Of a stretch of 64,000 nucleotides of DNA, positions 56,115 through 63,474 are shown piece after piece (the first letter of the stretch is position 1; each line of letters begins with the position of its first letter). The stretch is from Curtobacterium pusillum (GTDB taxonomy: Bacteria > Actinomycetota > Actinomycetes > Actinomycetales > Microbacteriaceae), in assembly GCF_007680845.1 (NCBI RefSeq), contig NZ_VEIY01000004.1, positions 62,001 through 126,000 on the forward strand. The letters run 5' to 3'. The position numbers were made by a program, and so were the translations under genes. The notes beneath the pieces were generated by a model, which saw nothing but the letters and a program-made list of their open reading frames with translations, ran no database searches and was not told the origin of the DNA.

Positions 56115-57572
56115 ATGGTCGACATCAAGCCCCCAGCCCCGAACACCGCCCTGCCCCCGGTCGGGCAGGGCCCCCACGTCCGGCGTCTCGGTGTCCTCGC
56201 CCTCGTCGCCACCTTCGGCGGACTCCTGTTCGGCTACGACACCGGTGTGATCAACGGCGCGCTCCGACCGATGGCGGACGAGCTCGGCCTGACGAACCTC
56301 ACCGAGGGCGTCGTCACGAGCTCGCTCCTCTTCGGCGCCGCGATCGGCGCCATGCTCGGCGGTCGCATCGCCGACGGCTGGGGGCGCCGGAAGACGATCA
56401 TCCTGCTCGCGGTCACCTTCTTCATCGGCACGTTGGTCTGCGTCTCCGCGCCGGTGTTCGGCGTGATGGTCGTCGGTCGGGTGCTCCTCGGCCTGGCGGT
56501 CGGCGGCGCATCGACCGTCGTGCCGGTGTTCCTCGCCGAACTCGCCCCCTACGAGATCCGCGGGTCGCTCTCGGGCCGGAACGAGCTCATGATCGTGATC
56601 GGGCAGCTCGCCGCCTTCGTCGTGAACGCGATCATCGGCAGCGTCTGGGGTGAAGGCCACGGGGTCTGGCGCGTGATGCTCGCGGTGTGCGCCCTGCCCG
56701 CGATCGCCCTCTTCGTCGGGATGCTCCGCGTGCCGGAGTCCCCGCGCTGGCTCGCCTCGAAGGGCCGCAACGACGAGGCGCTCGAGGTCCTCGGGCAGAT
56801 CCGGTCGAAGGAGCGCGCCACCGCCGAGCTGGCGGACATCAAGCGCACCAACGCGTTCGAGGCCGAGGTCCAGCGCGAGAGCGGCTGGCGCGTCCTGCTC
56901 GGCAACAAGTGGCTGATCCGGATCGTGCTCATCGGTGCCGGCCTCGGCGTCGCGCAGCAGCTCACCGGCATCAACTCGATCATGTACTACGGCCAGACGG
57001 TCCTCATCGAGTCGGGCTTCAAGGCGTCGGCCGCGCTCATCGCCAACATCGCCCCCGGGGTGATCGCCGTGATCGGTGGCTTCATCGCCATCCACAACAT
57101 GGAGAAGATCAACCGGCGCACGACCCTCATCATCGGCTTCTCGCTGACGACGGTCTGCCACTTCCTCATCGGGATCGCCTCGGTCGCGCTCCCCGCGGGC
57201 AACCCGGCCCGCCCGTGGGTGATCCTGTTCCTGGTCGTCGCGTTCGTCGGCTCGATGCAGACCTTCCTCAACATCGCCGTGTGGGTGGTCCTGTCCGAGA
57301 TCTTCCCGACGCAGATCCGGGCGCTCGGCATGGGCATCGCGGTGTTCTGCCTCTGGATCGCGAACGCGTTCCTCGGCCTGTACTTCCCGACGATCGTCGC
57401 CGCGACGGGCATCACCGGGACGTTCTTCGGCTTCGGTGTCGTCGGCCTGCTGGCGCTGTTCTTCATCTGGAAGTTCGTCCCGGAGAGCCGTGGGCGCACC
57501 CTGGAAGAGGTCGAGGAAGGCGTCACCACCGGCAACATCTTCACGGTCCCCGCGAAGCAGGCGGGGCGGTAG
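56115..57572 (+). CDS. MFS sugar porter (XylE/IolT type)
   Basis: 485 aa, 12 helices. Sugar-porter signatures: FGYDTGVINGAL, GGRIADGWGRRKTI (R-X-G-R-R), GLAVGGASTVVPVFLAELAP, VPESPRWLASKGR and the C-terminal FVPESRGRTLEEVEEG. Takes up a hexose, pentose or inositol by proton symport. AAGGAG eight bases before the ATG. Preceded by a good promoter and followed 14 bp on by a family 1 palindrome. Confidence 0.92.
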   Translation: MVDIKPPAPNTALPPVGQGPHVRRLGVLALVATFGGLLFGYDTGVINGALRPMADELGLTNLTEGVVTSSLLFGAAIGAMLGGRIADGWGRRKTIILLAVTFFIGTLVCVSAPVFGVMVVGRVLLGLAVGGASTVVPVFLAELAPYEIRGSLSGRNELMIVIGQLAAFVVNAIIGSVWGEGHGVWRVMLAVCALPAIALFVGMLRVPESPRWLASKGRNDEALEVLGQIRSKERATAELADIKRTNAFEAEVQRESGWRVLLGNKWLIRIVLIGAGLGVAQQLTGINSIMYYGQTVLIESGFKASAALIANIAPGVIAVIGGFIAIHNMEKINRRTTLIIGFSLTTVCHFLIGIASVALPAGNPARPWVILFLVVAFVGSMQTFLNIAVWVVLSEIFPTQIRALGMGIAVFCLWIANAFLGLYFPTIVAATGITGTFFGFGVVGLLALFFIWKFVPESRGRTLEEVEEGVTTGNIFTVPAKQAGR

Positions 57573-57586
57573 AGCCCACCCCAGGA

Positions 57587-57630
57587 CGGACGGGAGGCGC
57601 GGTGCCAGCTGGCACCGCGCCTCCCGTCTG
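57587..57630. repeat. Family 1 palindrome, near perfect
   Basis: Perfect over 57589-57628 with the same GGTGCCAG|CTGGCACC centre as the copies at 2399 and 54271. Located between the sugar porter and the convergent oxidoreductase, 13-16 bp from both stops. Confidence 0.9.
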
Positions 57631-57643
57631 CGCGTGGTCGCGT

Positions 57644-58639
57644 CTACGGACGCAGGAGCACCTTGCCGACGCGACCGGCGGTGTCCGAGGCGCGGACCGC
57701 GTCGCGGACGTCCTCGAAGGCGAACGTCTCGGCGACCGGCAGGGTCAGCGACCCGTCCAGCACACGCGTGATGAGCTCGCCGAAGAGCTGCCCCTTCGTC
57801 TCGGCCGGCATGGTCTTGCTGACGACGCTGCCCCAGAAGCCCTTCACCGTGAGCTGGCCGAAGATGACCTTGCCCGACGGGATCTCGAGCGTGGGGGAGG
57901 CCATCGCGCCGAACACGACGAGCGTCGCGTTGTCGCCGAGCACCGATGCGATGTCGCCGGCGGCCTTCCCGCCGACGGATTCGACACCGGCGACGATCGG
58001 TGCGCCGCCCGTGATCGCCGTGACCTGGTCCTGCCAGTCGTCGGCGTCGGTGGCGACGATGCGCTCGATGCCCTGTGCGCGGAGCTCCTCGACACCGGCC
58101 GCCCGACGGACGAGCCCGATCACGTTGATGCCCCGCGCCGCACCGAGCTGGGCGACCATGCGGCCGACCGCGCCGTTCGCGGCGTTCTGGATGAGCCAGT
58201 CGCCCTCGTGCAGGTCGAGCGAGTGGAGCAGGCTGATCGCGCTGAACGGCATCGAGACGAGCTGCGCGGCGGCCTCGTCGGGCATGGCGTCGGGGACCGG
58301 GACGAGTCCGGCGGCCTTCGCCGTGTAGTACTCGGCCCAGACGCCGAACGCACCGCCGGCGACGCGCTGGCCGACCTGCAGGTTCGTGACGCCCTCGCCG
58401 AGCGCCTCGACGACGCCGAGCGCTTCGGTGCCCGAGGGTGCGGGGAGTTCCGGCTTGAAGCCGTACGTGCCCCGGACGGTCCAGAGGTCGTGGTTGTGGA
58501 TCGGGGAGAGGACCGTGCGGACGAGGACCTCGCCGGCGCCGGGCGTGGGGACCGGGCGCTCCTGGACGCCGAGGACCTCGGCGGGCTCGGCGAAGGTCTC
58601 GTGGACGACGGCGCGCATGGTGGTGGGGGTGGTGCTCAT
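57644..58639 (-). CDS. Zinc-independent alcohol dehydrogenase/quinone oxidoreductase-like protein
   Basis: 331 aa MDR-superfamily protein. N-terminal GroES-like domain (PGAGEVLVRTVLSPIHNHDL, GTEALGVVEALGEGVTNLQV), Rossmann NAANGAVGRMVAQLGAARGI. The structural and catalytic zinc Cys are absent, as in quinone oxidoreductases and enoyl reductases. It would use NADPH on an enone or quinone. ATG two bases after the ohr stop: likely co-transcribed with ohr, which suggests a role under peroxide stress. Confidence 0.85.
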   Translation of the reverse strand: MSTTPTTMRAVVHETFAEPAEVLGVQERPVPTPGAGEVLVRTVLSPIHNHDLWTVRGTYGFKPELPAPSGTEALGVVEALGEGVTNLQVGQRVAGGAFGVWAEYYTAKAAGLVPVPDAMPDEAAAQLVSMPFSAISLLHSLDLHEGDWLIQNAANGAVGRMVAQLGAARGINVIGLVRRAAGVEELRAQGIERIVATDADDWQDQVTAITGGAPIVAGVESVGGKAAGDIASVLGDNATLVVFGAMASPTLEIPSGKVIFGQLTVKGFWGSVVSKTMPAETKGQLFGELITRVLDGSLTLPVAETFAFEDVRDAVRASDTAGRVGKVLLRP

Positions 58640-58641
58640 GC

Positions 58642-59064
58642 TCAGTCCTCCGAGACGGTGATGGTGACGTCGATGTTGCCGCGGGTCGCGTTCGAGTACG
58701 GGCAGACCTGGTGCGCGGCATCCGCGAGGCCCTGCGCGACCTCGTGCGAGAGGCCGGGCAGGACGACCTCGAGCAGGACGGCGAGCTGGTAGCCGCCCTC
58801 GCCGTTCGGGCCGATCTGCACGCGGCCGCCGACGGACGAGTCCTCGATCTTCACCTTCTGGCTGCGGGCGACACCCTGCAGTGCGGAGTGGAAGCACGCG
58901 GCGTACCCGGCGGCGAAGAGCTGCTCGGGGTTCGTTCCGGCGCCGGAGCCGCCCATCTCCTTCGGGATCGCGAGGTCGAGCGCGAACGAGCCGTCGCTGG
59001 TGGCGACGCGGCCGTCGCGGCCGGCGCCGGTGGAGAGGGCCTCGGCGGTGTAGAGGGCTTCCAT
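58642..59064 (-). CDS. ohr: Ohr, organic hydroperoxide reductase
   Basis: 140 aa. OsmC/Ohr fold with the two redox-active Cys: C57 in AACFHS and C121 in VCPYSNATRGN. GGSGAGTNPEQLFAAGYAAC is the family stretch distinguishing Ohr from OsmC. Reduces fatty-acid and other organic hydroperoxides with lipoyl-dependent recycling. GGAAGGA precedes the ATG. Lies directly downstream of ohrR. Confidence 0.95.
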   Translation of the reverse strand: MEALYTAEALSTGAGRDGRVATSDGSFALDLAIPKEMGGSGAGTNPEQLFAAGYAACFHSALQGVARSQKVKIEDSSVGGRVQIGPNGEGGYQLAVLLEVVLPGLSHEVAQGLADAAHQVCPYSNATRGNIDVTITVSED

Positions 59065-59126
59065 GGGTGTTCCTTCCTTCGTGGGGTCAGTGGTCGTGGG
59101 GTCCGCGCGGCCGGGCGGGTGGCCGG

Positions 59127-59199
59127 GCCCGAGACTCGGGCTGGGCGACCGATCTCGGGCCCGGCGGCGCGAGGAGTGTCGCTCAGGCCGAGTCTCGGG
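59127..59199. repeat. Family 3 element, minus orientation
   Basis: Inverted relative to the copy at 54341. It fills the ohrR-ohr gap and supplies the last four codons and stop of ohrR (RDSA-stop reads through CCGAGACTCGG). Confidence 0.8.
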
Positions 59200-59635
59200 G
59201 CGCCGCGGGCGCCGCGGCGTGCATCGTCTCGGTGAGGCGCTGCAGCGTCGCGATGAGCTCGGCGGCGGATCGTTCGTCCGGCAGGCCGGTGCCCGCGGCG
59301 ATGCGCGCGGGGATGTGGGCGAGCTCCGGACGGAGTGCACGCCCGCGTTCGCCGATCGTCACCGTGACGATGCGCTCGTCCGTGCTCCGGCGTTCCCGAC
59401 GCACCAGCCCGGACTGCTCCATCCGCCGCAGCAGCGGGGAGAGCGTGCCGGAGTCGAGCTGCAGGTGGTCACCGAGGCCGGAGACGGTCTGGTCGCCCTC
59501 CACCCAAAGCGTGACGAGGACGAGGTACTGGGGGTACGTCAGCCCCCAGGGTTCGAGCATCGTGCGGTACGCCTGGGTGGTGGCCCGGGCGGCCGCGTAG
59601 AGCGAGAAGCACACCATCTCGTCGGTCACCGGCAT
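59183..59635 (-). CDS. ohrR: OhrR, peroxide-sensing MarR-family repressor
   Basis: 150 aa. The sensor Cys is at position 9 (MVCFSLYAAARATT), matching Cys15 of B. subtilis OhrR. Winged helix: TVSGLGDHLQLDSGTLSPLL and RRMEQSGLVRRERRSTDERI. Represses ohr until the Cys is oxidised by an organic peroxide. Probably leaderless: AATGCT six bases upstream of the ATG, overlapped by an inverted repeat. The C-terminal residues derive from a family 3 repeat. Confidence 0.93.
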   Translation of the reverse strand: MPVTDEMVCFSLYAAARATTQAYRTMLEPWGLTYPQYLVLVTLWVEGDQTVSGLGDHLQLDSGTLSPLLRRMEQSGLVRRERRSTDERIVTVTIGERGRALRPELAHIPARIAAGTGLPDERSAAELIATLQRLTETMHAAAPAAPRDSA

Positions 59636-59645
59636 GCGGCCAGCA

Positions 59646-59670
59646 TTGCACGCAACTCAGTTGTGCACAA
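59646..59670. promoter_or_regulatory. OhrR-type operator
   Basis: 25-bp imperfect palindrome with CAACT-C-AGTTG at its centre and TTG/CAA at its ends (9 of 12 positions pair). It overlaps the ohrR -10 region, as expected for autoregulation. Confidence 0.6.
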
Positions 59671-59755
59671 CCAAACTGCCGTACCCCGCTTCGACGAGGG
59701 CGGCGCGGGCGTCCTGGAACGACGAGTACGGCAGGTGCTGTCCGGCCACGTCCCG
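59657..59755 (-). other. Frame continuing the MurE-like gene past its amber codon
   Basis: After the TAG at 59758-59756 the same frame continues RDVAGQHLPYSSFQDARAAL, then VEAGYGSLVVHN and a TGA at 59657. The first part matches the C-terminal strand and helix of Mur ligases (E. coli MurE: GHEDYQIVG...LDYSD). The end runs through the ohrR operator. Confidence 0.7.
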
Positions 59756-61225
59756 CTAGTCCGTCAGACCCGGGCCGGCCCAGTACACGATCCCGTCGGC
59801 ACCGACCTCGGCGACGGCGCGGCGGATCGCGACGCTCGGGTCCGGCTCCTCCACGACCAGGGCGGGACCGTCGACCGACCGGGCCCCCGCCAGGATCGCC
59901 GCACGGATCGGTGCGGGCGCCTCGAACCGGGGGTGGTGGTCGGCGACGACCACGACGTCCGCGGCCGTGGCGGCGACGATCCCCATCGCCTGCCACTTGC
60001 TCGGGTCGCGGTCACCGTCGGCTCCGAGCACGATCGCAACCGGTCCCGCGGCGAAGGACCGGATCGCGGACAGGCTCTTCGCGAACGCGTCGGGCGTGTG
60101 CGCGAAGTCGACGTACACGCGGGGCCCGTCGGCGAGCGACGCGTCCGACATCCGACCGGGCACGACGACGTCGAGTCGGGTGGTGGTCGCCGCGACGAGG
60201 TCGGGCAGCGGGATCCCGGAGGTCGCCAGCATCGCGAGTGCGAGCCCCGCGTTGGCCGCCATGTGCGCGCCGATCAACGGCGAGTCAACGGCGATCTGGG
60301 TCCCGTCGGGGGCGGTGACGACCGAGCGGGTGCCGTCCGGCGCTTCGTCGAGGACCCGCACGCGCCAGTCGGCCGGCGTGCGCGGGTCGGTGCTGATCGT
60401 CGTGACGGGCACGGTCGCCCGCTCGACGATGCGCCGCCCGGCCGCCGAGTCGAGGGACACCACCCCGGCGTGCGACCGCTCGGGGGTGAACAGGAGTGCC
60501 TTCGCGCGGAGGTACTCGTCCATGTCGGCGTAGTCGTCGAGGTGGTCGTGGGACAGGTTCGTGAAGCCGGCGACGTCGACGACGACACCGTCCATCCGGT
60601 GCCGGGTGAGGCCCTGCGCGCTGACCTCGAGCGCGACCCCGCCCACGTGTTCTTCCGCGGCGCTCGCGAGGAACGCGTGCAGCTCCGGGGCCTCTGGTGT
60701 CGTGAGCACCCTCGGTGCCGCACGGTCGGCCACCCGCCGCTCGACCGTCGAGCTGCGCCCGCTCCGCCGCCCGAGTCGTCGGAGCAGCGCGTCGACGAGG
60801 TGCACGGTCGAGGTCTTGCCGTTCGTGCCCGTCACCCCGAACACCGGGAAGGGCAGCCGGTCCGTGCCGTACACGGTGCGTGCGACCGCGCCGAGCCGTG
60901 CCCGTGGGTCGTCCACCACCAGCACGGGCAGGCCCGAGCGGTGCGCACGATCGGCACCGGCCGGATCGGTCAGCACCGCCGCTGCGCCGGCCCGGCGAGC
61001 GGCGTCCGCGTGGTCCGCGCCGTGCCCGTGCCGTCCGGGCAGTGCGGCGAACAGCATGCCGGGGCGGAGGTCGGCGGTGGCGAGGGCGAGACCGGTGACG
61101 GTGCCGGTGCGTTGGCCGGTGCCCTGGTCGGTGGCCTGGCCGGCGCCCTGGTCGGTACCTGCGGCGCGCGCCACGTCGGCGAGGGGGACCGGTCGCGGGT
61201 GGACCGGGTCGAGTGCGTGGGCCAC
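59756..61225 (-). CDS. MurE-like Mur ligase, truncated by an in-frame amber codon
   Basis: 489 codons to the TAG. GTG start with AGGAG five bases upstream. Central ligase: GVTGTNGKTST (130-140), TTPEAPELHAFL, ALEVSAQGLTRHRMDGVVVD, VAGFTNLSHDHLDDYADMDE, VYVDFAHTPDAFAKSL, LGADGDRDPSKW and DHHPRFEAP in place of MurE's DNPR-E-P. So it is a MurE relative, possibly a second paralog with another substrate. It stops at AGPGLTD, where MurE has AGKGHED-Y: the amber codon stands at the position of the conserved Tyr. The missing 32 residues are still encoded downstream in frame. Either a recent nonsense mutation, readthrough, or a sequencing error. An Ala/Gln/Thr-rich insert (GTDQGAGQATDQGTGQRTGT) lies near residues 23-42. 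Confidence 0.8.
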   Translation of the reverse strand: MAHALDPVHPRPVPLADVARAAGTDQGAGQATDQGTGQRTGTVTGLALATADLRPGMLFAALPGRHGHGADHADAARRAGAAAVLTDPAGADRAHRSGLPVLVVDDPRARLGAVARTVYGTDRLPFPVFGVTGTNGKTSTVHLVDALLRRLGRRSGRSSTVERRVADRAAPRVLTTPEAPELHAFLASAAEEHVGGVALEVSAQGLTRHRMDGVVVDVAGFTNLSHDHLDDYADMDEYLRAKALLFTPERSHAGVVSLDSAAGRRIVERATVPVTTISTDPRTPADWRVRVLDEAPDGTRSVVTAPDGTQIAVDSPLIGAHMAANAGLALAMLATSGIPLPDLVAATTTRLDVVVPGRMSDASLADGPRVYVDFAHTPDAFAKSLSAIRSFAAGPVAIVLGADGDRDPSKWQAMGIVAATAADVVVVADHHPRFEAPAPIRAAILAGARSVDGPALVVEEPDPSVAIRRAVAEVGADGIVYWAGPGLTD

Positions 61226-61401
61226 TGCGGCTCCTGCGGCTGGGTGGGTCTCCGGGTGGGTGGACCACGATGGTGCGCCGCGCTCCCGGTGCGTGGTCCC
61301 AGCCCGCACCACGCGGGCCGGACCGGCCACGCGCCGTCCACGCGCAGCTCCCGCACGGCCGGGGTACGGACAGTGTCGAGCGCGCGCATGGCCTGGACGG
61401 T

Positions 61402-61407
61402 TAGGCT
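61402..61407 (+). promoter_or_regulatory. -10 box TAGGCT of the mevalonate operon
   Basis: TAGGCT 13 bp before the mvk ATG, giving a leader of about six or seven bases. The 195-bp gap between the MurE-like start and mvk otherwise holds no recognised element. Confidence 0.5.
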
Positions 61408-61420
61408 GACGTGACCCACG

Positions 61421-62452
61421 ATGAGCAGCAACGACCTCGACCACACCGCGACCCCTGGAGTCGGCGACCGCCGCACCGGGACGGCGTCGTCCCACGGCAA
61501 GACCATCCTGATCGGGGAGCACGCCGTGGTCCACGGCGAACCCGCGCTCGTCCTGCCGGTCCTCGACGCACGGGTCGTCGCGACGGTCACGCCGATCGAC
61601 GACGGAGCCGGAGACGCCGGAGACGCCGGAGACGCCGGGGACCACCGCGCCCCCGGCCACCACCTCGAGTCGGCCGTGCACACCGGCCCGCTCGACCTCG
61701 CCCCCGCGGCCGTGATGCCCACGGTCACCGCCGTCACGGCGACCCTCCGTCACTTCAGCGTCTCCGACCGCCGGTTCCACGTCCGGGTCGACAGCCAGGT
61801 GCCGACCGCGCGCGGCATGGGCTCGAGCGCCGCGGTCGCCGCCGCCGTGACCGCGGCCGTCGCCGACGCCCTGGGTGAGACCCTCGACGCCGAGACCCAC
61901 CACGAGCTCATCCAGGAGTGCGAGCGGGTCGCCCACGGCCGGCCGTCCGGGCTCGACGCACGCGGGGTCGTCGCGGACGCCCCGGTGTGGTTCGACGGCG
62001 GACGGGTCGAACCCGTCACCCTCGGCGCCCGGTTCGTCTTCGTCGTCGCCGACACCGGCGTGCCCGGCCACACCCGCGACGCCGTGACCTCGGTCCGCGA
62101 ACGCCTCGAGCACGACCCGGAGACGGTCGGTGCCGCGATCGCGCGCATCGGTGCCCTCGCCCGGCACGCGCGGGGGACGCTCGAGGGTGGTGACGCCCAG
62201 GCACTCGGTGTCAGCATGGACGCCGCACACGACCTGCTCAGCTCGCTCGGCGTCTCGAGCGACGACCTGGACGGGCTCGTCTCGGCCGCACGCGCTGCGG
62301 GCGCGCTCGGTGCGAAACTCACCGGTGGCGGGCGGGGCGGATGCGTCCTCACCCTCGCCGAGGACGACGACCACGCGGACCGCATCGCGGCCGCGCTCCG
62401 CGGCGCAGGTGCCGCAGCCACCTGGACCACATCGATCGGAGACCGCGTTTGA
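61421..62452 (+). CDS. mvk: Mevalonate kinase
   Basis: 343 aa GHMP kinase. N-terminal KTILIGEHAVVHGEPALVLP (motif 1), ATP loop PTARGMGSSAAVAAA (G132-S136), and C-terminal AKLTGGGRGGCVLTL (motif 3). Phosphorylates mevalonate to 5-phosphomevalonate. An in-frame GDAGDAGDAG insert is encoded by 9-bp GAGACGCCG repeats (61611-61637). Its TGA overlaps the TTG start of mvaD. First gene of a mevalonate operon feeding isoprenoid synthesis. Confidence 0.93.
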   Translation: MSSNDLDHTATPGVGDRRTGTASSHGKTILIGEHAVVHGEPALVLPVLDARVVATVTPIDDGAGDAGDAGDAGDHRAPGHHLESAVHTGPLDLAPAAVMPTVTAVTATLRHFSVSDRRFHVRVDSQVPTARGMGSSAAVAAAVTAAVADALGETLDAETHHELIQECERVAHGRPSGLDARGVVADAPVWFDGGRVEPVTLGARFVFVVADTGVPGHTRDAVTSVRERLEHDPETVGAAIARIGALARHARGTLEGGDAQALGVSMDAAHDLLSSLGVSSDDLDGLVSAARAAGALGAKLTGGGRGGCVLTLAEDDDHADRIAAALRGAGAAATWTTSIGDRV

Positions 62453-63474
62453 CCACCGCAACGGCCGTCGCGCACCCCAACATCGCCCTCGTGAAGTACT
62501 GGGGGAAGGCGGACGCGTCGCTCGCGCTCCCCGCGACCGGCAGCGTCTCGATGGGGCTCGACGTGTTCCCGACGACGACGACCGTCACGGTCGACGACGG
62601 GGTCGCCGGACGGGAGGCGTGGGACACGTTCACGCTGAACGGTCACCTCGTCGAGGACGGTGCGCTGGTGCGCGTCGAGCAGTTCCTCGACCTGGTGCGG
62701 TCGCTCGCGGGGTCCTCCGCACGCGCGCACGTCGTCTCCGAGAACACCGTGCCGACCGGCGCCGGGCTGGCCTCCAGCGCCTCGGGCTTCGCCGCGCTCG
62801 CCACGGCGGCCGCGGCGGCCTACGGGCTCGACCTGTCGCAGCGGGACCTCTCGCGGCTCGCCCGTCGCGGTTCCGGGTCGGCCACCCGGTCGATCCCCGG
62901 CGGGGTGGCCGTCTGGCACGCCGGTGACGACCACGGTTCGTACGCCGAGCCGATCCCCGCGCCGCCGATGGCCATGGTCGTGGTCACGATCGACGCCGGT
63001 CCGAAGCCGATCGGTTCGCGCGAGGCGATGCGTCGCACGATCGCGACCTCGCCGTTCTACCCGTCGTGGGTCACGTCGACCACGGAGACCGTCGGGGACA
63101 TGCTCGCCGCGTGCGCCGCCGGCGACTTCACCCGGATCGGCGAACTCACCGAGAGCAACGCGCTCCGCATGCACGCCACGATCGAGGGCGCGTTCCCCCC
63201 GATCCGCTACCTCACCGCGCGCAGCGTCGCGGTGTTCGACGCCGTGGCCGAGCTGCGCGCCGCCGGGGTCGAAGCCTACGCCACGGCCGACGCCGGCCCG
63301 AACGTCGTCGTGCTCACGCAGCCGGCCGACCGCGCCGCCGTCGCGTCCGCGCTCGCGGGCCTTGGCGACGTCATCGAGTCCGGCACCGGACCAGGCGCGC
63401 GCCTCGTCCGCTCCGAAGGACCGGGGACGCCCGACCCGGGCGTCGCACCCGCGACCCAGGAGAGCACCGAGTGA
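62449..63474 (+). CDS. mvaD: Diphosphomevalonate decarboxylase
   Basis: 341 aa from a TTG that overlaps the mvk stop (TTGA), with CGGAGA six bases upstream. AVAHPNIALVKYWGKADASL, LPATGSVSMGLD, VPTGAGLASSASGFAALATA and GSGSATRSIPGG are the family signatures. Converts mevalonate diphosphate to isopentenyl diphosphate with ATP and CO2 release. Its stop overlaps the GTG of the next gene. Confidence 0.93.
   Translation: MTTATAVAHPNIALVKYWGKADASLALPATGSVSMGLDVFPTTTTVTVDDGVAGREAWDTFTLNGHLVEDGALVRVEQFLDLVRSLAGSSARAHVVSENTVPTGAGLASSASGFAALATAAAAAYGLDLSQRDLSRLARRGSGSATRSIPGGVAVWHAGDDHGSYAEPIPAPPMAMVVVTIDAGPKPIGSREAMRRTIATSPFYPSWVTSTTETVGDMLAACAAGDFTRIGELTESNALRMHATIEGAFPPIRYLTARSVAVFDAVAELRAAGVEAYATADAGPNVVVLTQPADRAAVASALAGLGDVIESGTGPGARLVRSEGPGTPDPGVAPATQESTE

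Noticed and set aside
69-57630. Family 1 palindromes as insertion-sequence ends
   Set aside because: No transposase or coding DNA lies between paired copies, and spacing is irregular. Non-autonomous spreading stays possible.
56019-58721. A 900-codon open frame on the minus strand
   Set aside because: It is antisense to the sugar porter and in another frame from the oxidoreductase, Arg/Asp/Glu/His-rich with no domain. High GC leaves long stop-free shadow frames.
59756-59758. TAG read as the normal end of the MurE-like gene
   Set aside because: The downstream frame aligns with the Mur ligase C-terminus, so an ordinary stop is the weaker explanation; kept as an open question.
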